NCBI GenBank assembly: GCA_964058845.1 | Contig: CAXKVR010000006.1 | Span: 496,001-560,000 of the forward strand | DNA length: 64,000 nucleotides | Direction of reading: 5' to 3' | From: Carex sylvatica | Taxonomy: Eukaryota > Streptophyta > Magnoliopsida > Poales > Cyperaceae | Part shown: positions 11,766 to 21,855 of the stretch, piece after piece | How positions within the stretch are numbered: position 1 is the stretch's first letter | Layout: each line of letters starts with the position of its first letter | Notes under the pieces: generated by a model | Told to the model about the DNA's origin: nothing | Seen by the model: the letters and a program-made list of their open reading frames with translations, nothing else | Database searches by the model: none | Made by a program: the position numbers and the translations under genes

Positions 11766-11975
11766 GCTCGGTCCCCCTACCCGAACCGCCCTGCCCGTCA
11801 AGGGTACCACGGGCACGGGTATAAGATGGGCATGGCACGGATTTTGAAAAAAAATACCCGTGATACCCGTATACGTACCCGTGATACCCGTACCCGACCC
11901 GTACTCGTGCCCGACCCCGGGTATACCCAGTCCACCCGGCCCGTACCCGTTAGCAAACCCCTAGTCCTATCAGGT
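11766..11975. mobile_element. GC-rich transposon end with repeated ACCCGT motifs
   Basis: A short GC-rich island with many copies of TACCCGT/ACGGGTA in both orientations (for example tacccgtgatacccgta and cacgggcacgggtat) ending in ttagcaaacccct. Dense subterminal motifs like these are known from plant hAT-type transposons, where the transposase binds. A long open frame crosses it on both strands, as expected of a low-complexity repeat, and I do not consider it coding. Confidence 0.5.
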
Positions 11976-12379
11976 TCTGATAACACTGTTTGCGTGCATA
12001 AATATTTATACATCAAATATAGACGGTCACCCAAGTAGTTAGTGGTTTTCGTCGTACTTTACGCATTAGTCAGAAAGACGTTTAGAGGACATAATGAAGA
12101 TGATTGTTAATCAATCCCTATTTAATTTACTTGGCTCGTTGTACAAAAATAAAAAAATATATGAGCTATATTTGACGAAAAAATAAATCGTGCTATCTTT
12201 GCTGAAATTTTATTTTAACTTTAATTTTGTTTTTAGCGAGAAAAGTTGCTCTGGTGATAACGAGGACTTAAATGGAAGCGAATGGGAAGGCCAAATAAAA
12301 TAACCAGTTTGCCCCGCTGTTTAAACTGGATCCAGATTCGTTAAGGACATAATGATACAAACAATAATAGCATTTGCTT

Positions 12380-13215
12380 CTTGGTCGCTGATGCTTCTCT
12401 CTTGAAGGTTCTCTCTTCAGCAAGAGGTCTCTCTCTGTTTCATTATTTTTTCTTTTATTTTATCTTCTTTGAATTGGACCAAGATCTCTCTCGTTTGCTC
12501 TCTCTCCCATCCTCCCTTTTCTCTTCTCACTCTCAGTTCGAAATTTGGTAAATTCATGGAATATTTGTATTTATCTTTTACATTAATGAATTTCAGAATT
12601 GGATGTTGACGACACAGAGGCAGATTATATATTTGACTATTGCTATAGCAGAATTCGAGCACAAATTTTAGTGCCAAGTGTTACGTGTTAACAGAGAATT
12701 AGAGAATCAGTACGAAGAAATAAATACTAGAGCAACAACTTGGAGGTTCGTGAATACCTGAGACGATCTTATCTGTAAAAAAAATTATTTCTTGTGTTCT
12801 ATCTTTTCGAGTTTTCTTATAACATTCACAATTTTTTAATTTAGTAAATCATTTCATCATTACTTCTATTAATTCTAATAATATCTAATGAGTACTGTTA
12901 CTGTTATTATTGGCTTCCAATTTTTATTATTTTATTTTTGTTGTTACGACTGGTTTAACCAATGGGTAATAACTTAATTAAGTTTATGTTTTCAACAATT
13001 ATACCATCAACTTTGCTTTGTCCATCGAATATAAACATATAATACTAAGAGTTATTACTTGCCCTTCACAGGAGATACTTTCTAAGAGTTAACAGAGAAT
13101 TATTGAATCAGAAGATTAGATCAACAAAAAAAAATTCACGGAAAGCTAGAGCAACAACTTAGAGATTCTTGAATACAAGAGGAACACTAATATCTTACAA
13201 GGTAAATTTTTTCTG
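12380..13215. repeat. Leader-like region with a duplicated 110-120 bp segment
   Basis: Begins with a CT-rich stretch resembling a plant 5'-UTR (12395-12535). A segment near 12689-12775 (gttaacagagaattagagaa, then agagcaacaacttggagg) recurs at 13088-13203 (gttaacagagaattattgaa, agagcaacaacttagaga), and the second copy is followed by a GT donor-like acaaggtaaat. This may be a pair of non-coding first exons left from a duplicated gene; no coding sequence follows. Confidence 0.4.
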
Positions 13216-14281
13216 TGTTTTATTATAATCTTCTCAATTTTTTAATCATATTTTTTTTTATATATAGTTACTTCTGTTAATATAGAATGAGTACCTTTAC
13301 GATTACTACTGATGGTATCATATTTTATGAAAGTAACTATTGGATTCAAATTGTTACTATTATTGTTTCAATCATTCAATATCGAAATCGAGTTTAGTAA
13401 CAATCTATTAGTCAAAGAGAGAACATTTGTATTTTCATAAATTTTGAATTATATATTAATATTAGAAATTTGTGTTACTCTCTTCTTTCACACTTACAAT
13501 AAAATGTTACCTAACATACATTAAACACTTTACATATTACATAAACGTACATTTCTATACTTTTGACTTAAATACAAATTTCAATTTTCCTGACTGCATA
13601 AAACACTATAAATAAGATTTCAACATACTTCTATATTACATTTGGAAGAATAATACCATTGAATTTTTTTTGTCCATCGAAGAGTACTAAGAGACATTCT
13701 GGAAAAAAACAATTGCGACGAATCTTGAAAATATATTTCTGAATTTGAAACCTCAAAGTCCCATTATTTTATTTTGGCTTTAATAATTTGGAGGATTAAT
13801 AAAACAATTAGTTGCTGGCAATTTTTAACCACCAAATAGCAAATTTGTTTGTATTCATACTAGATTAACCGCATGCATGAGCACCATATCGAAATCTCAT
13901 GAACATTTTGCAATTATAGATATTGTCAGTTAGCTGTTCATTCGTAAAGCAGTAAGCCACTACTTTCTCCGAAATATTCGTTTTCACCATGTGTCACACC
14001 CCGCAGCCATGAATTGTGACTAAGTTTCGCCGTAAACATACAAATTCATGTATACTTACAAGACAATTAAAATATACCCATCACATCACAACAAAATAAC
14101 ATAAAACAGGTTTAAGCTTACAAGGCAAATAAGTTTTCTCTTAGAATTCTCTAATGTATACTTTTGATATCAACATAAATTAAGCTAACGAGACGTGCAC
14201 AAATATTGAACAGTTCAATATAAAACAAATAATGTATCATATACATGCTAAGTTTCTAGCAGAATTTTTTAATCTTACAAA
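13216..14281. other. No gene recognised
   Basis: AT-rich sequence without a supportable open frame, tandem repeat or transposon end that I can see. Confidence 0.5.
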
Positions 14282-14813
14282 CATGGTTTGGAAACTCGGC
14301 CGAGTTCGAGTTGACTCGGTCAAGTGAACTCGGTATCGGTCAGGTCCGATCTGAGTTTTACCCAAGTCTCAAACCCATGCGGATTTTTAAATAAACATGG
14401 TGTACTGTTTTATTGTGTATAGAAATAGAAAAACCATTTGGTCCATCATGAACCAGGAGCAACGAGGATCCATTGTGCATAGAAATAGAAGCACTTCCAT
14501 TCGCTGCCTTTTTTTTCCTAATTATTTTCCTCTCCATTTCTTTTTTCATGGATACCTCCATTTTAATTTTGTGATTTTTTTTCTTAATTTGTTTTCATTT
14601 TTTGTTATTTTTTAGGGATTAATATTAAGACTAGCAAATCATTTTTATTTTTCAGCACCTTTATGTTTTAACAAATTAATGTTTTACCATTTATTTCCTA
14701 TTATTTTAGTACAAACCAAACTTCTAACAAAAAAAATCTGAATTTTCGATCCAATTCAGCCGATTTCAACCTATTCATCCGATTCCGTTCCGATTTCGAG
14801 TTTCAGAACCATG
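14282..14813. mobile_element. hAT-type MITE with 8-bp target duplication
   Basis: Terminal inverted repeats CATGGTTTGGAAACTCGG and, inverted, CATGGTTCTGAAACTCG, flanked by cttacaaa and cttacaat (7 of 8 match), the size typical of hAT elements. Subterminal gactcgg/gaactcgg motifs recur. It holds no transposase frame. Confidence 0.75.
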
Positions 14814-15010
14814 CTTACAATAACATTCCAAAGACTTTTTAGGAAGAAATCTGGACAGACTAATCAGAATGTATCATATTCAAAGACATGCAAAATTTGT
14901 AAACCTTCACAGCAATATTTTGTCTTAAGAAAAAGATTTCCAAAGACTTTTAGGAAGAAATCTGGACAGACTGATCAGAATATGTCGGACCAGCATTTGA
15001 AATAGAATTT
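14814..15010. repeat. Local tandem duplication, period about 112 bp
   Basis: ttccaaagacttt..aggaag and aaatctggacagact are found near 14828 and again near 14940. Nothing gene-like is associated. Confidence 0.65.
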
Positions 15011-15127
15011 AACTTGTTCATAGCAGCACAAAAGACAATGCAACAATATGTATGATGTTGTTTGTACTAGAACCTAGACCATCGGCGTTGTTGTAAAATT
15101 TTGCGGCACTAACAAGTAACAACGATA

Positions 15128-15589
15128 TTAGGGATAAAATATAGAACCCAGCTCTATATTTTCCTTCACGTACAACTTACTATACTGGTAGAACCTGTAT
15201 AAGCCCCTGTATAACCCTTGCAACCAGTTCAGGAGCCTTATCTTCCCTCGGCTCACCAAAAACACAGTGCACAGTGGTCTTTGCATAGAACAGGAAGTGC
15301 ACCAAAGTAGAACTGGTGTACCACGGTTCAACAAAGAAAATTGTGGCTGGCAGAAATCCAAGCATGCAGCATTGACTTGACACGACTTACCTGTCTTCAA
15401 TGTGCACAGGTGTTTCTCCTGGTTCACGCATGGTCCCCAGGAGAGTGCGGCTCTTTAGCACGCGAATGGGAGATGTCAGCGTGGTCTTCGCATGATGCAC
15501 ACCCCAGAAGCGAAAACGGATACCCAAAAATAGCGACAGCAGAAATAACAAAGCCCCGAATATACCAATCGACTGTCGGCGACGAAGAT
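15128..15589 (-). other. Unassigned sequence downstream of a tRNA-Met primer site
   Basis: Lies 3' (minus strand) of the second primer-binding-like site. Short open frames are present, including one with a hydrophobic stretch (CMLGFLPATIFFVEPW) and a donor-like ACAG/GTAAGTCG, but they are interrupted and I recognise no family. It may be a captured or retroposed fragment. Confidence 0.3.
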
Positions 15590-15602
15590 GGCTCTGATAC
15601 CA
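15590..15602 (-). other. Primer-binding-like site TGGTATCAGAGCC
   Basis: Exact form of the initiator tRNA-Met primer-binding site common in plant Ty1/copia elements. It directly follows copia gag sequence instead of an LTR ending in CA, so it marks a rearranged junction. Confidence 0.6.
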
Positions 15603-15990
15603 GTTTTTCCATCAATTTCTCGTCTAGTTCAAAGTCATCTGAGTTCAATTGATGGAGGATGTCAACCAACTCTCCTATGTGCTCCACTATCGATGATTTG
15701 TCTGCCATATTGAAATTCAACAACCATCATAAGAGATGGAGTTGATTACCAGTTGATGGTTTGTCTTATAGACTTTCCAATTGATTTATCATGCCTACTT
15801 TCGTGATCTCCTTCATAACATAGTGTACCGTAATCATAGACAACATTAGTCGCATAAAATGCAATGCTCTCTGGTCGATTTTTTTTCAATCCTAATCTGT
15901 TGCTTCTTCTGGTGCTTTGTCAAGTATAAGTATAACATCTTCCAGTCCTTGCGCATGCAACTAGTCCATCTATTAATAGCCAAAAAGTTC
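15603..15990 (-). pseudogene. Ty1/copia gag remnant
   Basis: Degenerate capsid-region sequence of a copia retrotransposon. In order, and in shifting frames, it gives KIDQRALHFMRLMLS, HYVMKEITKVGMINQLESL followed by a stop, and DKSSIVEHIGELVDILHQL with FELDEKLM. These match in order the pattern W..ID..A....L, L..I.......W..LE..Y, and ..H...F..I...L with acidic residues after it, which is characteristic of copia gag. Stop codons and frame changes make it non-functional. It follows an LTR and primer-binding site on the same strand, as expected for a 5' part of an element; the rest of gag and all of pol are absent. Confidence 0.65.
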
Positions 15991-16118
15991 AGTCTCTTGT
16001 CTTTTTGATAAGTCAGCATGTCACCAAACTGTCTTTTTTTTTTCTTTTTTTTTTAAAAACTCGGTAGAGGCTACCAAGAGATGTCACCAAACTGTCAAAC
16101 TTGGCACTTTGAACCTTT

Positions 16119-16131
16119 AGCTCGAATACCA
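16119..16131 (-). other. Decayed copia primer-binding site
   Basis: Reads TGGTATTCGAGC, two changes from the usual TGGTATCAGAGC, and begins two bases after the LTR end. Confidence 0.6.
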
Positions 16132-16133
16132 TT

Positions 16134-16641
16134 TGGTAGAACAAAAGCATAACAAGCACACAATACATAACAAAAAAAAAAAAAAACTTTTTAATACCTT
16201 ATGGGGAGAAAATATATATCTCCAAGCATTCTTACAGTTACAACTAAGAAAAAAGTTTTTAACTATTTTTCAAAACTTAATTTTCATCTAACATGCCCTT
16301 TAAGGGTCTATTATGTGGCATAAGATTCCTACTTAAATATCCTAAAATAAATTGTACACCCACTAACCAGCCTAAATAACCTAGAGAGTACTCCGCTATC
16401 TCAAAATAGCCGGCCATAGACATTCTAAAATTGACTACAATATGTTTTGAAGAAGATAAGCTAAAAACAGACCCAATGGAATACTTGTTTTGAGCCAAAA
16501 ATTAATTGTCTTTTATTAATGAGCCTCTTGGGCTTATATAGAGCTAACATTTTCCTAATAAGTCCCTAGACTTCTCTATAATCTCTTTCTAACAAAAGAA
16601 CTCTAACAAAAGTACTAATAGTAAAGGTACAAATTTCAACA
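16134..16641 (-). mobile_element. Ty1/copia LTR
   Basis: On the minus strand this runs from TGTTGAAATTTGTACC to TTCTACCA, about 508 bases, with the TG...CA ends of an LTR. It contains a TATA-like CTATATAAG and AATAAAAG, a likely promoter and polyadenylation signal. It is preceded by a polypurine tract and followed by a primer-binding site. Having both on one LTR means it is not a simple solo LTR. Confidence 0.75.
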
Positions 16642-16650
16642 CTCCCTCTC
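16642..16650 (-). other. Polypurine tract
   Basis: GAGAGGGAG abuts the first TG of the LTR, in the normal position for the plus-strand primer upstream of a 3' LTR. No pol sequence is recognisable upstream, in 16651-17196. Confidence 0.65.
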
Positions 16651-17196
16651 AAGATTGGCGAAATATATCAATCAACTAAGCCGTTGGAAAACTAACACCA
16701 ATCTCTACAAGATTAATACAGAATTGGTGCTCCACATCTTTCTTCCAAAACTAATTGAAGTTTCTTACACAATCTGAATATCAGAACACATCCAATCAAA
16801 CTTAGATATCAAAAGAGGTTGAATTCATTAGAAATCACGCATCACTTCATAATATTCAAATTTGAATTTATGACAACTTCAATTCTTGAAACTGTACTTT
16901 TCATTAATAAATATATAAATTTATCATGCCAATCATAAGTGAAAATATTCAACTAAATTAAGAAGAGCCTTAAATTTTACAAAAATATTTTTCCATTGAA
17001 GGTCATAAATTTGATAAATCTTAGACTAATATTATCTAATTTGCCATTATGTATACTATCAAAACTGTCACAGTATAGATTTTGACTAAGCATATTAATG
17101 TAGAAAGGTTTTTATTATGCATGCTATATATAATATATTCAGCCTCTAACCTCAATAGACAAAACTATTGTTTCTTAGGTCTGAAAAACCATTGCA

Positions 17197-19053
17197 ATGA
17201 ACAATCAAAACAAAGCCAAGTTAAAGGCCAGTGCTGTAGACTTCATTGGACCACTACTGCAACACCTTAAATTTGCCAAGAAGTTTGTAGTTTTTGAGAA
17301 CTCGCAGATGGCGGCAACCATCGACCAAATTAGAACAACAATTTTAAAGACAAAAGATAGTATTGGTGGTATACAAAAATGGGATTGGGAGCTAATTGGT
17401 CTCTTTGGAAAGATAGAAAGACGGATTGATTCCTGGATTGATCATAATGAGAAATGGGATGAAACGAAAGAAATCACTACTGTAATGAGTATACTAAGTG
17501 ATATTCTTGATAAGCTTCCATGTATACCTGAGAAGGCACCTGAGAAGGCACCTGATTTGCCTCTTGAAGTCGGAGAATCATCCAATAGAAGTTATCAAGG
17601 GAGTAAATTGTTCACGGATTTTAAAGAGCTAAAGGAGTTGGACGTCCATTCCATTCTTTGCCTGTATAGCCTTGGCACTTTTCGAGAAAACACAGAACTG
17701 GAGAAGAGATTTGTGATTTACTGGTGGATTGGTCTAGGGCTTTTACCTCGGACTAGTTGGGAAAAAGCTAAGATGCATGGTAACACAATCTATTATGGTC
17801 TGAAGGAGAAAGGTTTCCTCGAATCCGTACATAACGGAAAGCAAAATCAAGTAATCAACCGATGCACCATCAACCCTACAGTACACAAATGGTTGTTGTC
17901 CCCCAATGTGAGTAATGTCATCTTTAGTTTTGACCAAAGTGAACACTCCAGTTCGCCCTTTTTTGGGGAATGGTTCAACAAGAGAGTACATATAAATCTA
18001 AACAAGAAGTACCTTAATGTCCCCATCAACAAAGAGTTGCAGGTGGTTCACCTAGGAAGTTGGCGTTACACAGAAGTGAAGGCTGACAACAATGCCAATG
18101 AAACTGGGCCTAAAGAAACAAAGTCAATTGACCATATTGAGATCGAAAATCCTGACGTATTAAAAACTTTGAGTGAAAAGACGACCTACCTTAGCCTACG
18201 AGGCATTTCGGGGATAGAAGAGATTCCTGAATCCATTGGGAAACTAGAAAACCTGATTATACTAGATCTCAGGTCTTGTCATAATCTGATTATATTACCA
18301 CAGCAACCAAGGTCGACATTAAGAAAAAAATTATCCCATCATAATAGGTTCAAGAAATTAATTGGATGGGCATTACCCCAAGAAAGCTGGTTCAATAAGC
18401 TGATGGTTTTAGATATTTCGGGATGTTATCTATTAGATCATATGCCAAAGTGGATATCTGAGCTCTGTAATTTGGAGGTGTTAAAGGGCTTTCTAGTTGG
18501 CAGAGTGGGGAAAAAAAATGAGTCATGCCGGCTAGGTGATCTTTCAAAATTGAATAAGCTCAAGAAGCTGAGCATTAGAACTACCGCTGACATGAGTCCC
18601 GAAGTTTTCAGTGGCTTTAATTCTCTGAAGAACCTTTTGATATTAACAATTACATGGGGAAAACATAAGAATCAGGAGATACCAGACTACTCATTACCAA
18701 AGAATCTTGAAAAGTTGGATATCAGATGTTATCCAGAAGATGATGTATCAAAGAGGATGAACTGTGCCGAACTGACAAAATTGAAGAAATTATATATAAG
18801 AGGTGGGAACCTGACAAAAATTCCTTCCCATGATAAAGTGGAGATGTTACGCCTCAGGTTCCTAAAAAATTTGGTTTCAACCGATTGGGAAGAGGTGAGG
18901 AAATTATTTCCGAATTTAAATTACGTGGAATATGTGGGATTTCCCCGGCCCGATAAATTCCCCAATGACGGGATTTGTTGGATTAAGGAGAAGGATGAGC
19001 CATCCCAAAAAGCCAATTATAGTGAGATATCAAATACTCACAAGGCATTTTGA
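17197..19053 (+). CDS. RPP13-like protein 4 relative: WHD-like plus LRR, no NB-ARC
   Basis: Intronless 618-residue protein, by overall pattern closest to plant proteins labelled disease resistance RPP13-like protein 4. An N-terminal helical region (about 1-110) includes KASAVDFIGPLLQHL and repeated E/K-rich helices. Residues about 140-240 resemble the winged-helix part of CNL receptors (SILCLYSLGTF, YWWIGLGLLP, LKEKGFLE, CTINPTVHKWLL). Leucine-rich repeats follow from about 328 to 590, for example LSLRGISGIEEIPESIGKL and LENLIILDLRSCHNL. I see no P-loop, kinase-2 or GLPL motif, so it cannot bind nucleotide as a standard NLR. The ATG at 17197 is the first in frame and gives the longest protein. 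A role in immunity, perhaps as a helper or decoy, is inference. A partial copy lies 2.8 kb downstream. Confidence 0.8.
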   Translation: MNNQNKAKLKASAVDFIGPLLQHLKFAKKFVVFENSQMAATIDQIRTTILKTKDSIGGIQKWDWELIGLFGKIERRIDSWIDHNEKWDETKEITTVMSILSDILDKLPCIPEKAPEKAPDLPLEVGESSNRSYQGSKLFTDFKELKELDVHSILCLYSLGTFRENTELEKRFVIYWWIGLGLLPRTSWEKAKMHGNTIYYGLKEKGFLESVHNGKQNQVINRCTINPTVHKWLLSPNVSNVIFSFDQSEHSSSPFFGEWFNKRVHINLNKKYLNVPINKELQVVHLGSWRYTEVKADNNANETGPKETKSIDHIEIENPDVLKTLSEKTTYLSLRGISGIEEIPESIGKLENLIILDLRSCHNLIILPQQPRSTLRKKLSHHNRFKKLIGWALPQESWFNKLMVLDISGCYLLDHMPKWISELCNLEVLKGFLVGRVGKKNESCRLGDLSKLNKLKKLSIRTTADMSPEVFSGFNSLKNLLILTITWGKHKNQEIPDYSLPKNLEKLDIRCYPEDDVSKRMNCAELTKLKKLYIRGGNLTKIPSHDKVEMLRLRFLKNLVSTDWEEVRKLFPNLNYVEYVGFPRPDKFPNDGICWIKEKDEPSQKANYSEISNTHKAF

Positions 19054-19140
19054 AGATGAGATGATGTTGTTTACATGCTTTCCATATCAGTTATCTTATG
19101 TCACTTTTAGTATAGCATACGTGAATTTCATTTGATTATG

Positions 19141-19171
<31 letters not shown>

Positions 19172-19183
19172 GGGGGGGGGGGG
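19141..19183 (+). repeat. (GT)n followed by a 29-G tract
   Basis: GT repeats run directly into 29 consecutive G (19155-19183), about 90 bases past the stop codon. In the downstream duplicate the matching site is a simple GT run with no G tract, so the G run expanded after the duplication, unless it is an assembly artefact. Confidence 0.85.
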
Positions 19184-19211
19184 TACTCGTTTTTGATGAA
19201 AAATAAGAGTG

Positions 19212-19335
19212 TAACCATTTATGGATATTGTTTCTTGATTGTTTAATGGTAAGGGAATGTAAAAGTGTAACCATGTATGGATATTGTTACTTGATTGTTA
19301 ATGGTAAGGGAATGTAAGAGTGTAACCATCGGCTT
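19212..19335 (+). repeat. Two-unit tandem repeat in the 3' flank
   Basis: gtgtaaccatttatggatat with ggtaagggaatgtaa is repeated at about 55-60 base spacing, then a third partial unit reads gtgtaaccatcgg. The same units occur at 21990-22115 as part of the segment duplication. Confidence 0.7.
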
Positions 19336-19395
19336 GCATGTAAATTCTATTGCAGTAATTTCATACATAAATTTTTATTAAATATCTTTTCTTTT

Positions 19396-19930
19396 GCTCG
19401 ACTGATTCATCTTTCGTTTGATTTCTTTATCTTGATCAGTTCCAGGGAGCAACTATAAGTGGTTCATTCTTCTTCTTCTTCTATCAACAAACATGTTGGT
19501 TTGAATACAATTTTGCCTTTAGCATCGGCTAGAAGCCTAGAGATGCTAATTCATGTCTTTGCCATTGGTAGGAAATCAAAGCCGTTTGTATTTTGTTGCT
19601 TTGCCATCAGTAAGATGGTCAACCGATGCAGTTTGACTCTTTGCTATCGGGACAATGAGTTTGCTTATTCAATTAAAGCTGCTGTTTTGGTATTTCCTAT
19701 ATCGGCCAATCCATGGAAGCCGATGGTGTTCAATTTGGTTGATTTCAATTAAAATGCGCAGCCGCAGCTTCATTTTGTGAGCTGAGTTAGATGAGCGATT
19801 CGTGAGTTTGAGATGAGAAGCTCTTGCTCTCTATCTCTGATGCTTCTTTACCAAGCTTTTTTAGATTTTGCTCTCTTCTTCTTAAAATTTATAAGAGAGT
19901 GTTTGAGAGAATGCATTAAGAATTCTAATC
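19396..19930. other. No gene recognised
   Basis: A 97-codon frame at 19459-19752 consists of degenerate gcatcgg/gccattgg repeats with no family signature; I treat it as non-coding. The remainder is pyrimidine-rich. Confidence 0.45.
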
Positions 19931-19939
19931 TCATATACT

Positions 19940-20210
19940 TGTAAGACCAAATTTTACATTTTTGAAATTTTTTTACTACTTATTAAACCACTTCGAAAAT
20001 CACTGATATAACTGTGCCTTCTAATTTTACTGTTTGGTTAAGCTATTGTTGAATCAGATATTTTCAAAGTAGCTTAATAAATAGTAATAAAATTTCAAAA
20101 CAAATGTAAAATTTGGTCTCCAAACACATTTTAATATAGAAATCACATCTAACAGTTTGAATCAATTATTTGAACTTTAAAAATCCGAAAACAACTTGGT
20201 TGCACAGGAG
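19940..20210. mobile_element. MULE-type MITE lacking its left cap
   Basis: Core arms are present: aaattttacatttttgaaat with ttactacttattaa on the left, and ttaataaatagtaataaaat, tttggtctccaaacacattt and gtttgaatcaattatttgaa on the right. The left outer terminus is missing. Confidence 0.6.
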
Positions 20211-20260
20211 CCGTGCATGGTACAAACATTTTGATATTAGCCAACATATATATATATATA

Positions 20261-20513
20261 GAGGAGGGATCAGATGACACCCTTTTTTGGTGACATCAGA
20301 TGACACCGTCCATTTTCAAAGTTTTCAAAGTCCAAACGGTCGATCCAAACCGTTCATCCTAATGGACATATTAAAATGTACTTGCAGAACAAATTTTACA
20401 TTTTTTGGAAATTTTTTACTATTTATTAAGTATTTAACAAAATCGCTATATTCAGACCGTTGAATTTTGTACCCATCTGAATAAATAGTAAAAAAATTCC
20501 AAAAAATATAAAA
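20261..20513. mobile_element. Half of a MULE-type MITE at the pseudogene junction
   Basis: Begins GAGGAGGGATCAGATGACACC after a TA run. The left arm has the shared core (ccaaacggtcgatccaaacc, then aaatgtacttgcagaac), a short centre, and the inner part of the right arm to aaaatataaaat. There it stops and resistance-gene sequence starts. Confidence 0.75.
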
Positions 20514-21855
20514 TGTGATTTACTGGTGGATTGGTCTAGGGCTTTTACCTCGGACTAGTTGGGAAAAAGCTAAGATGCATGGTAACACAATCTATACTGG
20601 TCTGAAGGAGAAAGGTTTCCTCGAATCCGTACATAACGGAAAGCAAAATCAAGTAATCAACCGATGCACCATCAACCCTACAGTACACAAATGGTTGTTG
20701 TCCCCCAATGTGAGTAATGTCATCTTTAGTTTTGACCAAAGTGAACACTCCAGTTCGCCCTTTTTTGGGGAATGGTTCAACAAGAGAGTACATATAAATC
20801 TAAACAAGAAGTACCTTAATGTCCCCATCAACAAAGAGTTGCAGGTGGTTCACCTAGGAAGTTGGCGTTACACAGAAGCGAAGGCTGACAACAATGCCAA
20901 TGAAACTGGGCCTAAAGAAACAGAGTCAATTGACCATATTGAGATCGAAAATCCTGATGTATTAAAAAAATTGAGTGAAAATATGACCTACCTTAGCCTA
21001 CGAGGCATTTCGGGGATAGAAGAGATTCCTGAACCCATTGGGAAACTAGAAAACCTGATTATACTAGATCTCAGGTCTTGTCATAATCTGATTATATTAC
21101 CACAGCAACCAAGGTCCACATTAAGAAAAAAATTATCCCATCATACTAGGTTCAAGAAATTAATTGGATGGGCATTACCCCAAGAAAGCTGGTTCAATAA
21201 GCTGATGGTTTTAGATATTTCGGGATGCTATCTATTAGATCATATGCCAAAGTGGATATCTGAGCTCTGTAATTTGGAGGTGTTAAAGGGCTTTCTAGTT
21301 GGCAGAGTGGGGAAAAAAAATGAGTCATGCCGGCTAGGTGATCTTTCAAAATTGAATAAGCTCAAGAAGCTGAGCATTAGAACTACCACTGACATGAGTC
21401 CCGAAGTTTTCAGTGGCTTTAATTCTCTGAAGAACCTTTTGATATTAACAATTACATGGGGAAAACATAAGAATCAGGAGATACCAGACTACTCTTTACC
21501 AAAGAATCTTGAAAAGTTGGATATCAGATGTTATCCAGAAGTTGATGTATCAAAGCTGAAGAACTGTGACGAACTGACAAAATTGAAGAAATTATATATA
21601 AGAGGTGGGAACCTTACAAAAATTCCTTCCAATAATAACTGGAAAGTGGAGATATTGCGCCTCAGGTTCTTAAATGTATCAACCGATTGGGAAGAGATGA
21701 GGGTTTTATTTCCGAATTTAAATTCTATGGAATATGTGGGATGTCCCCGGCAACGATAAATTCCCCAATGACGGGAGTTGTTGGATTAAGGAGAAGGATG
21801 AGCCATCCCAAAACGCCAATTATAGTGAGATATCAAATACTCACAAGGCATTTTG
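20514..21855 (+). pseudogene. 5'-truncated duplicate of the RPP13-like gene
   Basis: Nearly identical to the upstream gene from its residue about 172 onward, so the N-terminal helices and half of the winged-helix region are missing. The open frame begins at the MITE junction with GTG; the nearby ATG at 20513 is followed immediately by TGA, and the first in-frame ATG is 20575. Near the 3' end one extra base (ggcaacgata against ggcccgata in the complete gene) shifts the frame and ends the protein at 21757-21759 after CPRQR, losing about 30 residues. A few substitutions cluster in the last LRRs. Shared sequence continues past the stop to about 22173. With no promoter or start it is unlikely to make a functional protein. 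Confidence 0.85.

Noticed and set aside
11610..12038. A 142-codon frame on the plus strand
   Set aside because: It runs across a MITE fragment, a poly-T tract and an ACCCGT array; the Arg/Thr/Pro-rich translation reflects repeat composition.
15424..15723. Ninety-nine-residue minus-strand protein beginning MLNFNMADKSS
   Set aside because: Its first half is copia gag and its second half crosses a primer-binding site into unrelated sequence, so it is a chance open frame over a transposon junction.
17197..19053. Full CNL-type NLR
   Set aside because: No P-loop, RNBS, GLPL or MHD motif could be found, although winged-helix-like and LRR regions are present.
19459..19752. A 97-codon frame between the two RPP13-like copies
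   Set aside because: It is made of degenerate short repeats, with no start context or family pattern.
20515..21759. Second intact RPP13-like gene
   Set aside because: The frame opens with GTG at a rearrangement junction, the N-terminal third is missing, and a one-base insertion removes the C-terminus. It is a truncated duplicate.
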